Origin: Streptomyces graminofaciens
Lineage (GTDB): Bacteria > Actinomycetota > Actinomycetes > Streptomycetales > Streptomycetaceae
DNA: 64,000 nt
Assembly (NCBI RefSeq): GCF_030294945.1
Contig: NZ_AP018448.1
Coordinates: forward strand, 2,604,001 to 2,668,000
Reading direction: 5' to 3'
A model generated the notes under the pieces. It had not been told where the DNA came from. It searched no databases and saw only the letters and a program-made list of their open reading frames with translations. The position numbers and the translations under genes are program-made. Of this stretch, positions 50,786 through 58,468 are shown in pieces. Numbering within the stretch: position 1 is the first letter of the stretch; each line of letters begins with the position of its first letter.

Positions 50786-51763
50786 GTGAGGTTTATTTGG
50801 GCCCGTGCGGCCTGTTCCCATCCTGCCCTGTCCGGGGTCCCGCGCGCACACTTCGGCGAGTTGCTCAAAGAACTCGCGCCCCGATGGCAGGCCGCGCGGG
50901 AGTCGGCGCTACACGAGCGGCGTGGCGGAGACCGGAGACGGGCGGCCGGCGCCGGGCCCAAGCAGCGCCTGGTCTTCGTCGACCGACTTCTGGTCACGCT
51001 GGTCCACCTGCGGCTTGGGATCCCGCACGCCGCTCTAGCCGAGTTGTACGCAGTGGACCGCTCCACCGTCTCCGGAGCGATTCGCGAGGTCCGCCCGCTG
51101 CTGGCGGCCCGCGGCTTCGCCGTCCCGGACCGGCCGGGGGTGCGGCTGCGCACGCTGGAGGACCTGTTCGCCTACGCCGGCACGGAGGGCGTTGACCTGC
51201 GCATCGACGGCACCGAAGTGCAGGTCCGCCGCCCCCGCGCCCACCGCTCCGGCCGCAAGGCGTTCGTCTCCGGCAAGAAGAAGCAGAACACCATCAAGAC
51301 CACCACCTTCAGTGACCCGCAGGGTCGCACCCTGTTCAGCGGCGTGGTCCGGCCGGGCCGCATGCACGACCAGACCGCCGTGCGCACCGAGGGCATCGCC
51401 GAGCAGTTCCTCCGGCACCCCAAGGTCAAGGCTGTAGTCGACGAGGGCTACCGGGGCCTGGCCAACGAGTTCCCCGGCCAGGTCAGTGCCCCGCCGAAGA
51501 AGCCGAAGGACGACGCGCCGCTGGGCGAGCACCACGCCTGGCGCGAGCAGCGACGCCGCCAGTCCTCCGCGCGGATCTGTGTGGAGCACACCAATGCCGA
51601 GTACAAGCAGTGGCGGCCCCTGCAGCGGTTCACCGGCCGCCGCGAGACCTACGCCGAGACTCACCTCGCGATCGCCACCCTGGTCTCTGACCGCTCCGCC
51701 CGGCGGGCGACCCGCCGCAAGGCGAGCACTGAGCTGGTGCTCGCCCGGCAGGCCGCCTGCTGA
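50786..51763 (+). CDS. IS5-superfamily (DDE_Tnp_4-like) transposase
   Basis: 325 residues. N-terminal helix-turn-helix-4 domain (QRLVFVDRLLVTLVHLRLG; HAALAELYAVDRSTVSGAIR) and a DDE catalytic core: first Asp in VDLRIDGTEVQVRRP, second in KAVVDEGYRGLANEF, Glu in VEHTNAEYKQWRPL. The gene appears intact. A GTG start is assumed without a visible ribosome site. I could not identify convincing terminal inverted repeats at either side (looked at 50700-50790 and 51763-51840), so the element's ends are not defined. It lies between the pentapeptide gene and a truncated coding fragment. Confidence 0.8.
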   Translation: MRFIWARAACSHPALSGVPRAHFGELLKELAPRWQAARESALHERRGGDRRRAAGAGPKQRLVFVDRLLVTLVHLRLGIPHAALAELYAVDRSTVSGAIREVRPLLAARGFAVPDRPGVRLRTLEDLFAYAGTEGVDLRIDGTEVQVRRPRAHRSGRKAFVSGKKKQNTIKTTTFSDPQGRTLFSGVVRPGRMHDQTAVRTEGIAEQFLRHPKVKAVVDEGYRGLANEFPGQVSAPPKKPKDDAPLGEHHAWREQRRRQSSARICVEHTNAEYKQWRPLQRFTGRRETYAETHLAIATLVSDRSARRATRRKASTELVLARQAAC

Positions 51764-51839
51764 TCACCCACCAGCCAACCCGCCAGGCCAGCACGCCCCG
51801 AACTCAATCGCTCCCAAGGCTGTAAGCGACCCTGGCCAC

Positions 51840-52034
51840 ACCGAAGTTGATGACCGCAACCGGCAGGCGCAGCCGGCTGAGCGGGTCATCGCCGACGAGC
51901 GCCACTCGCCGCGTTCCGGCAAGATCATGCGTCGGCTGTCGCGGGACATCGCGGAGGGACGGGAGATCGGCGACGTCACCACGCTCACGGACGCGTCCGT
52001 GATGGACCGGATCAACGTCCGGCTCGGCGGCTGA
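51840..52034 (+). pseudogene. C-terminal fragment of an unknown gene downstream of the transposase
   Basis: The frame ending at 52034 has coding character: ADERHSPRSGKIMRRLSRDI, then AEGREIGDVTTLTDASVMDR and INVRLGG. No start codon with a ribosome site is visible after the transposase. It may be the tail of a gene that the insertion element interrupted, but no matching N-terminal part is visible on the other side of the transposase. I do not recognise the family. The other bases from 51764 to 52182 show no feature. Confidence 0.35.
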
Positions 52035-52182
52035 CCGTCCGCGCCGCCCGGGCGCGCGCATGTGAGCGGTCGGGAGTTACGCATTTTCCCCGATGCGGGG
52101 AGGCCGCCGGGTTGGGCATCGTTTCCCACGGAAGAGGACCGGAGAGACAGGTATCCGGCACATCACTCGAGTGGAGGAACGA

Positions 52183-52398
52183 ATGAGCAGGATCGCGGAA
52201 GCATTCGACCGCACGGACATCCCGCTGGATGGGGTCATCCTCATGACCGGCCGCCCCACACTGGGTACCCCGCGGATCACCGCCGGTCGAGGCATAGTCG
52301 GCATCACGGATGTCGTCGATGTGAACGTCGCGCAGGCGACGACCCCCAACGCCGGCATCGGCGTGGTCGTCACGGCTGGTGGGCCGGCCAGTTTCTGA
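52183..52398 (+). CDS. small hypothetical protein
   Basis: 71 residues, MSRIAEAFDRTDIPLDGVIL to TAGGPASF. A good ribosome site (GGAGG five bases before the ATG) supports expression. It has an amphipathic helix at the start and a Val/Ile/Gly/Thr-rich second half (GIVGITDVVDVNVAQATTPN), no Cys and no membrane helix. The leader-plus-small-residue-core shape is reminiscent of peptide precursors, but no modification enzyme is adjacent except an aldo/keto reductase 254 bases downstream. Function unknown. Confidence 0.5.
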   Translation: MSRIAEAFDRTDIPLDGVILMTGRPTLGTPRITAGRGIVGITDVVDVNVAQATTPNAGIGVVVTAGGPASF

Positions 52399-52652
52399 GG
52401 TGAGCAAGGCCGCTGCCGCACGGGCCGGGGTTCTGTCGGTCCCCGCGAACAGGGCTGTGACCATGCACAGTGGCGCCGCGGCCTCCCGGCCCTCGGTCCG
52501 CTCGCGATTCCGACCTGCCGGGAGGCCCTCACCTCCTCGTTCCACGGCCTCGCCTCGGTATCGTCGCCTGTTGATCCGAAAGGCTCCGGAAGCACGAAGT
52601 ACTGCCGCAGTGCGATGGCAGGCGCCGACGCAATGGCCGGAAAGGGACGCGC

Positions 52653-53582
52653 GTGGTGAAGCGGGCAGGACGATCGGACGGTCATGGCGACCCTGCGACA
52701 AGATCGGTGGCTGGACGCCGTGTCTGGCCGATCGCCCTCGGAGGAGCGGCGTTGTCGCTGCGACCGGACCTGAGCCGAGAAACGGCGACCTCGACGATCA
52801 ACGCGGCGATCGACAGCGGGGTGGACCTCCTCGACACTGCTCGCGCCTACACGACCGTCGATGAGGAGGCGCACAACGAGCGTCTCATCGGCGATGTCCT
52901 GGCCTCCCGCGAGGACGGGAGCGCCGTGATGGTCGCGACCAAGGGCGGCCACTTCAGAGCGGGACCGATGGAATGGAGGAACGATGCCCGGCCCGCCGCA
53001 TTGCGGGCAGACGTCGAACAGAGCCTGCGGGCGTTGAAACGCGAGACGGTCGATCTGTACTTCCTGCACTGGCCGGACGCCGACGTACCTTTCACCGAGA
53101 GTGTCGGTGCTCTGAGCGAGATGCGCGCCGAGGGCAAGATCCGAGCCATCGGCATCTCCAATGTCGACCGTGGCCTCCTCGCCGCCGCACGGACGGTCAC
53201 ATCGATCGATGCGGTTCAGAACCCGTACTCGGTGCACAACGGGGGCGACGATGAACTCCTGCGCGAATGCGAGCGCCACGGCATTCCGTTTCTGGCCTAC
53301 TCACCGCTGGGAGGATGGGACGCGGGCGAGGCCTCGGCCCGCCCCCTCCTGGACCTCGCGGCACATCGAGGCGTCTCCGCCCCCCGATTGCTACTCGCCC
53401 GGCTGCTGCACCGCTCCGAGTCACTCTTGCCGATCAGCGGCGCCGGACGCCCGGAGACGGCAGCCGATTCGGCCTCCGCCGCCTGGCTCTCTCTGGGCCC
53501 GGACGAGCTACGTATCGTTGATGCCGTCACCGACGGCAGCCGGGAAGCGGCCTCGGACGAGACCGCACGCCCACAATCCTGA
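52653..53582 (+). CDS. aldo/keto reductase
   Basis: 309 residues, NADPH-dependent AKR fold. Catalytic tetrad visible: Asp and Tyr in VDLLDTARAYTTVDEEAHNE near residue 60, Lys in VMVATKGGH near 97, His in YFLHWPDADVPF near 140. Cofactor-binding elements follow (IRAIGISNVDRG; IDAVQNPYSVHN; FLAYSPLGGW). It reduces a small aldehyde or ketone; physiological substrate unknown. The GTG at 52653 has AAAGGGA before it. It converges with an esterase gene and has no obvious operon partner except possibly the small protein upstream. Confidence 0.85.
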   Translation: MVKRAGRSDGHGDPATRSVAGRRVWPIALGGAALSLRPDLSRETATSTINAAIDSGVDLLDTARAYTTVDEEAHNERLIGDVLASREDGSAVMVATKGGHFRAGPMEWRNDARPAALRADVEQSLRALKRETVDLYFLHWPDADVPFTESVGALSEMRAEGKIRAIGISNVDRGLLAAARTVTSIDAVQNPYSVHNGGDDELLRECERHGIPFLAYSPLGGWDAGEASARPLLDLAAHRGVSAPRLLLARLLHRSESLLPISGAGRPETAADSASAAWLSLGPDELRIVDAVTDGSREAASDETARPQS

Positions 53583-53650
53583 CGAGGAGCCCCGCCCGCA
53601 GCCCGCACGGTCGACGCGCATCCGCGCGTAGCTCTCCCTTCACTCACCCT

Positions 53651-54655
53651 TCACTCCCCCAACAACCGCCGCAGCCACCGCAAACGCGCCGCCTGAGCAT
53701 CGACCGAGAGCGCGGCCTGGGGCACGAGGCCGTCGAACCCGTGGAAGCCGCCCGGCCATACGTGGAGTTCGGCGCTTCCCCCGGCCTGCCAGATACGGGA
53801 GGCGTAGGTGACGTCCTCGTCGCGGAAGGTCTCGGCGGAGCCGACGTCGATGAAGGCGGGAGGGAGGTCGGAGAGGTCGTCCGCGCGGGCCGGCGCGGCG
53901 TACGGCGAGACGTCGTCGGTGCCGCGGGCCTCGCCCAGCAGCGCGTTCCAGCCGGTCTCGTTGGCCGTGCGGTCCCATACGCCGAGCCCGGCCATCTGGT
54001 GGGCGGACACGGTGTCGTTGCGGTCGTCGAGCATCGGGCACATCAGCAGCTGACCGATGGGGCGAGGGCCCCGGCGATCACGTGCGAGGAGTGCCAGGGC
54101 CGCGGCGAGTCCGCCGCCCGCGCTGCCCCCTGCCAGGATGATGCGGTCCGGGTCGCCGCCGATCTCCTTGGCGTGGTCCGCCGTCCACAGCAGACCCGCG
54201 TAGCAGTCCTCGACCGGGGCCGGGTGCGGATGCTCGGGGGCGAGGCGGTACTCCACCGACACCACGACCAGGCCCAGTTCCTTCGCCCAGTCGAGGGGCA
54301 GGCCCAGCCGGTTGGTGCCCACGACCATGCCCCCTGGATGCGTGAAGTAGACGATCGGGCGGGGGCCCGGCGCGGCGGTGGGCCGGCAGATCAGCAGCGA
54401 GACCTCCGGTGCGCCCGGCGGACCGGGCACCGCCCGCTCCTGCACCTCGAAGAACCCGCCACAGCTCAGTTCGTCGTTCGTCATGAGCGCGACCAGGGCG
54501 TTGATCTGCTCACGCGCCGCAGGGATGTCCTCCGGGGTCGCCGACGTCGGAGCCACATCGCCGAGTTCGACGAGCGCGGCGGCCAGCTCAGGGTCGAAGG
54601 GCGGAGCGGGCGGAGCGGGCGGAGCGGGCGGAGGGGACGGAGGGAGCGTGGTCAT
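53651..54655 (-). CDS. alpha/beta hydrolase, hormone-sensitive-lipase (family IV esterase) type
   Basis: 334 residues. The oxyanion motif is THPGGMV (HGG variant) near residue 108; nucleophile Ser in LAGGSAGGGLAAAL near 180; Asp in FIDVGSAETFRDED near 275; His in PGGFHGFDGL near 308. The N-terminus after MTTLPPSPPP is a Pro/Ala run. ATG 54655 with AGGAGG five bases upstream is chosen over an upstream start. It hydrolyses short-chain esters; substrate unknown. The stop region has no strong hairpin between it and the convergent aldo/keto reductase gene. Confidence 0.86.
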   Translation of the reverse strand: MTTLPPSPPPAPPAPPAPPFDPELAAALVELGDVAPTSATPEDIPAAREQINALVALMTNDELSCGGFFEVQERAVPGPPGAPEVSLLICRPTAAPGPRPIVYFTHPGGMVVGTNRLGLPLDWAKELGLVVVSVEYRLAPEHPHPAPVEDCYAGLLWTADHAKEIGGDPDRIILAGGSAGGGLAAALALLARDRRGPRPIGQLLMCPMLDDRNDTVSAHQMAGLGVWDRTANETGWNALLGEARGTDDVSPYAAPARADDLSDLPPAFIDVGSAETFRDEDVTYASRIWQAGGSAELHVWPGGFHGFDGLVPQAALSVDAQAARLRWLRRLLGE

Positions 54656-55160
54656 CTGGACCTCCTGGGGTCGGTCATCGGTGTGCTCGCGGCCCGGATG
54701 GAAAGGCATCGCGGCGCGGCGAAGTCATGCGGTGATGGTGCTGTTCGTCGAGCGCCGGGGGGCCGCGAGGGCGAGCGGCACCCCTCGAAGGGGATGGGGT
54801 CGAGGCCCTGGAGTACGGGCTCACACGGGGGTCGGCCGAGTGCGCTCGCTTCTTCCCGGCCGTGCGCGTGCGTACGTCTCCTGCCGAGCGGCGGGCAGCG
54901 GCCTCGGCGTTCGTTCGAGTGTCCGGGACGCCTCTCGCGGAGGAGACGGGCGGCACCGTAACCGGACACCCCGTTCGCCGTCCAGCCCCTCCTCGCTGGG
55001 GCCCTATGGCCTGTGGCCTGCGGGGCTTCCCCGGGCTCCCGCAGGCGTCACCGTCCACTTCGCGTGGCGACGGTACGACAGTGGGGCGGCCCCTGGCCGT
55101 CCGAGGAAGCGCGTCCGGTACCGGCCCGCGCTGCCACCGGTCGACGGCCGAAGGCACCGG
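54656..55160. other. non-coding stretch
   Basis: About 500 bases between the esterase and the second LacI gene. Several long open frames exist on both strands, as expected at this GC content, but none has a start with a ribosome site plus a recognisable product. I see no clear operator or hairpin. Confidence 0.5.
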
Positions 55161-56204
55161 TCAGGCGGAGTCGCGTACCTGAACCCGCAGCGGGTCCTCG
55201 ATGGGGTCGGCGGGCAGCTCCTTCTGGTCAAGGGCGTCGACGACTCGGCGGGCAAGACTCCGGGCGAGGGTCTCGGTGTCGCGGACGACCGTGGTCAGTG
55301 ACGGTCGCAGCAGAGCCGAGCTGGGGATGTCGTCGACGCCGATCACGGCCAGGTCGTGCGGGGCGCGCAGCCCGAGGGACTGCAGGGCCATCAGCACGGC
55401 CATGGCGATGTCGTCGTTGAACGCGCAGATGCCCGTCACCGGCGGGTCGGCGGCGAGCCATGACTTCACCGCTGCCACGGCACCATTCAGCTCCAGCGGG
55501 ACCGTCCGGACATCGGGCTCGGGGAGGCCTCGTTCGGCGCAGACCCTGCGGACCCCGTCCAGTCGCGGCTGGGCCAGGACGTCGAGCCGGGGCAGGTCCG
55601 GGTAGGCGTAGCCGATTCGGCGGTGCGAGTCGACGAGATGCCGGGCCTGCGTCGCGCCGATCGGTTCCTCGGACACCAGAGGGGACCGGACGTCCCCCCG
55701 CTCCCCGGACACAGGAGGGAACCGGACATCTCCCCGTGCCGAGCCGTGCATCGTCATGACGACCTCGATGCCCGCCGTACGCATGGCGTCGGCCTCGGCC
55801 TCGGGAAACTCGTTCAGCGCGAGTACCGCGGCAGGTGTCAGGGCTCTCCAGACCTCCCGCAGGGGCCGGGCGGGCTGCGCCGACGAGTGCACGAGGAACG
55901 TCAACTCGTGTTCGGCGAAGGCGTTGGTCAGCAGCTGGATGAGCCGCCCCAGCACATGCTGGATCGGCCAGTCCGGCAGGACGCCGAGCACGATGTCGGA
56001 ACGCCCCGTCCGCAGTGCGCGCGCCGCGGCCGAGGGCGCGTAGCCGAGGCGAGCGGCGGCGTCCCACACCCGGCGGCGCGTCGCCTCGGCGATCTTCTGG
56101 TGCGGGGTGTCGTTGAGGACGTAGCTCACCGTCGCCCGCGAGACTCCCGCCTCCCGCGCCACATCCCCACTGGTCACCCGTCTGCCTCTGGACGTCCCCG
56201 CCAT
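55161..56204 (-). CDS. LacI-family regulator of the second glycoside locus
   Basis: 347 residues. Helix-turn-helix VTSGDVAREAGVSRATVSYV and hinge GYAPSAAARALRTG, then the effector domain (DIVLGVLPDWPIQHVLGRLI; TGICAFNDDIAMAVLMALQS; LAVIGVDDIPSSALLRPSLT). An in-frame 12-residue tandem duplication (ARGDVRFPPVSG / ERGDVRSPLVSE, bases 55671-55742) enlarges a loop of the effector domain. Divergent from the MFS gene; the palindromes at 56279-56306 lie between them. It probably represses the MFS-esterase-GH78-GH3 operon until an inducing sugar or glycoside binds. Confidence 0.87.
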   Translation of the reverse strand: MAGTSRGRRVTSGDVAREAGVSRATVSYVLNDTPHQKIAEATRRRVWDAAARLGYAPSAAARALRTGRSDIVLGVLPDWPIQHVLGRLIQLLTNAFAEHELTFLVHSSAQPARPLREVWRALTPAAVLALNEFPEAEADAMRTAGIEVVMTMHGSARGDVRFPPVSGERGDVRSPLVSEEPIGATQARHLVDSHRRIGYAYPDLPRLDVLAQPRLDGVRRVCAERGLPEPDVRTVPLELNGAVAAVKSWLAADPPVTGICAFNDDIAMAVLMALQSLGLRAPHDLAVIGVDDIPSSALLRPSLTTVVRDTETLARSLARRVVDALDQKELPADPIEDPLRVQVRDSA

Positions 56205-56278
56205 GCAACCCCACCCTCTGACAGACCTCTTGCCAAACCCCGCGATTGCGGGCTAGCTTACCCGCTCAGTCAACCTAC

Positions 56279-56306
56279 ACGTTTAAGTGGCGCGTTTAAG
56301 TAACGC
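56279..56306. promoter_or_regulatory. tandem LacI-type operators between the LacI and MFS genes
   Basis: ACGTTTAAGT (56279-56288) and GCGTTTAAGT (56292-56301) form a direct repeat of 14-bp period apart from the first base. The second is part of a perfect inverted repeat GCGTT-taagt-AACGC (56292-56306). Confidence 0.6.
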
Positions 56307-56387
56307 TCTGTAGTGGAATTCGATAACTCTCCCCAGGCGCCACGCTTCAGGGCCCCCACCGTCCCCGGTACTCAGCGAAGAGGACCT

Positions 56388-57695
56388 ATGTCTGGCCTGA
56401 AAAGCACCACGAGCAACCCGTGGAAGACCGCGACGCTCGCCGGCATGGCGTCCTACCTGGACGCCGCCGCCCTGGTGACGTCGGGCATCGCCATCGGCGG
56501 CTACTACGCCGCTCCGCTCCAACTCGGCCCCGAGACCATCGGATCCCTGCTGGGACTGCAGACCCTGGCGTTCGCCGCCGGTGCGCTCCTCGGTGGCCGG
56601 CTGGGCGACCGATTCGGCCGCCGCGCGATCTTCACCTTCTCGCTCGTGCTGTACGCGGTCGGTGTCCTGCTGCTTCTCGTGGCGACGGGCCCGGCTCTGC
56701 TCTTCGCAGGTGTCGTGACCACGGGCCTGGCCATCGGCGCGGATCTCCCTGTGTCGCTGGCCCTCGTCAACGAGGAAGCGCCAGAGGGCAAGAAGGGCAC
56801 CATGGTGCTGTTCTCCAGCATGCTCTGGCTCGCCGGCATCGTGGCCGTGCTGATGCTCAGCTCCTTCGTGGGAGCGCAGGGCATGTCCGGTGGCCGGATT
56901 CTCTTCGCGCACCTGCTGGTCGTGGCCGTCGTCGTGCTGCTCCTGCGCCTCACCCTCACCGAGTCGGCCGAGTGGGCAGCCGCCCGCCGGGCCGCCGACG
57001 CACATCCCAACACCACCGCAGAGACCATCGAGTTCAGCCGCGTCCGGGATCTCTTCCGGGCGCCGACCGGCTACGCCCTGCTCGCGACGGGCCTCTACTA
57101 CGCCACCTGGAACCTCGGCGCGAACACCCTCGGTCAGTTCGGCACCTTCCTGTGGACCGCTCTGGCCAAGGGAGAGGTCGCGCAGTTCTCCCAGCTGACC
57201 CTCCTCGGACTTCCGGTGGGCTTTGTCGCCGGACTGGTGTTCATGCGGGTCATCGATAGGCCGGCCCGGCATGCCTGGTTCGCGGCGGGCACCGCCCTGA
57301 TCGTCATCGCCTGGGCGCTGCCGGCCCTGTTCGGGCCCGGCAGGTTCACCCTGGTCGCCGTCATGCTCATCTCCGGCCTCGGCAACTCCTTCGCCGGCGA
57401 GTCCATCTACAAGATCTGGTCCCAGGAACTCTTCCCCACCCTGCTGCGGGCCACCGCGACCGGCGTGACCATGGCCTTCACCCGGGCCTTCGCCGGACTT
57501 GCGGCGCTGGGCACGCCCGCCTTCGCCCTGGGCCACACCCGGCTGTTCTTCGGCCTGCTCCTCGGCGTCACGTCGGTCTCGGCGGTGATCGGCCTGGTCT
57601 GGGTGCCGCGCCTGCCCAGGGCCGCCCAGCCCGAGGAGCCTGCCGAACCGAGCGGCGCTCCCGTACCCGAGACGACCGAAAAGGCTGCTCCTTGA
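56388..57695 (+). CDS. MFS transporter, probably glycoside or aromatic-glycoside importer
   Basis: 435 residues, about 12 membrane segments (SYLDAAALVTSGIAIGGYYA; LGGRLGDRFGRRAIFTFSLV, the MFS signature loop near residue 75; AGALLLG-like helices; GESIYKIWSQELFPTLLRAT near 345). The layout fits the sugar/aromatic-acid-symporter-like branch. AGAGGA just before the ATG fixes the start. It is the first gene of a tightly coupled operon: its TGA overlaps the next gene's TTG. Its likely cargo is the glycoside that the downstream GH78 and GH3 enzymes hydrolyse. Confidence 0.85.
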   Translation: MSGLKSTTSNPWKTATLAGMASYLDAAALVTSGIAIGGYYAAPLQLGPETIGSLLGLQTLAFAAGALLGGRLGDRFGRRAIFTFSLVLYAVGVLLLLVATGPALLFAGVVTTGLAIGADLPVSLALVNEEAPEGKKGTMVLFSSMLWLAGIVAVLMLSSFVGAQGMSGGRILFAHLLVVAVVVLLLRLTLTESAEWAAARRAADAHPNTTAETIEFSRVRDLFRAPTGYALLATGLYYATWNLGANTLGQFGTFLWTALAKGEVAQFSQLTLLGLPVGFVAGLVFMRVIDRPARHAWFAAGTALIVIAWALPALFGPGRFTLVAVMLISGLGNSFAGESIYKIWSQELFPTLLRATATGVTMAFTRAFAGLAALGTPAFALGHTRLFFGLLLGVTSVSAVIGLVWVPRLPRAAQPEEPAEPSGAPVPETTEKAAP

Positions 57696-58468
57696 TCCGC
57701 CACCACGACTTCCGTCACAACGGCCTGACGCTGCGCTCCACGCTGCACGTCCCCGAAGGTCCGGCCGGAACCCGCCATCCGACCGTCGTGTTCGTCCACG
57801 GCTTCACCTCCAACCGGCTCGAACTGCCGAACTTCGTCGCCATGTCCCGGCTGTTGCAGGCGGACGGCATCGCCTCGGTCCGGTTCGACCTCTCCGGACA
57901 CGGGGAGAGCGACGGCGACTTCTTCGACGTCACCATCACCGAGGAGATCGCCGAGACCCGTGCGATCCTGCGGGCGGTCCGGGCCCTCGACTTCGTCGAC
58001 CCCGACCGCATCGGCCTGGTCGGGATGAGCATGGGCGGCGTGGTCGCCGGCATCACGGCCGCGGAGGAGCCCGGGATCGGCGCGCTGTGCCTGTGGTCCC
58101 CGGCGGCCGTCGCCCCCTTCGAGGTCGGCAGGGGCTACCTCAAGGGCCGCAGCGTCGCACCGCAGATCGCGGCGAAGGGCTACTTCGACGCCGACGGCCA
58201 CCGGGTGAGCCCCGCTCTCGTCGAGGACATCGCCGGTCTCGACGTGTACGGGCGGTCCAGCGCGTACACCGGGCCGGTCCACATCCTGCACGGCGACAAG
58301 GACGAGGCCGCTCCCCTGGAGTACGTACGCCGCTACCTGGACCACTACGACGGCAACGCGGAACTCGAGATCGTCGAAGGCGCGGACCACGCCTGGGGAA
58401 CCGTCCCCCACCGCACCACACTGCACCGGTCCACGCTGCGATTTTTCCGGAGGCACCTCCAGCGATGA
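57692..58468 (+). CDS. alpha/beta hydrolase resembling feruloyl/cinnamoyl esterases
   Basis: 258 residues. Oxyanion region VVFVHGFTSNRLELPNF near residue 32, RFDLSGHGESDGDFFDVTIT near 67, nucleophile Ser in GLVGMSMGGVVAG near 113, Asp in ILHGDKDEAAP near 200 and His in EGADHAWGTVP near 231. The SGHGESDG-F-D-T block and overall order resemble cinnamoyl/feruloyl esterases such as Est1E. In context it would remove phenolic acyl groups from a plant glycoside before the rhamnosidase acts; this is inference. The start is a TTG overlapping the MFS stop; its own stop overlaps the GH78 start (ATGA). Confidence 0.82.
   Translation: MIRHHDFRHNGLTLRSTLHVPEGPAGTRHPTVVFVHGFTSNRLELPNFVAMSRLLQADGIASVRFDLSGHGESDGDFFDVTITEEIAETRAILRAVRALDFVDPDRIGLVGMSMGGVVAGITAAEEPGIGALCLWSPAAVAPFEVGRGYLKGRSVAPQIAAKGYFDADGHRVSPALVEDIAGLDVYGRSSAYTGPVHILHGDKDEAAPLEYVRRYLDHYDGNAELEIVEGADHAWGTVPHRTTLHRSTLRFFRRHLQR

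Noticed and set aside
52077..53279. A 400-codon minus-strand frame opposite the aldo/keto reductase
   Set aside because: The plus strand encodes an aldo/keto reductase with its full catalytic tetrad; the minus-strand frame shows no family features.
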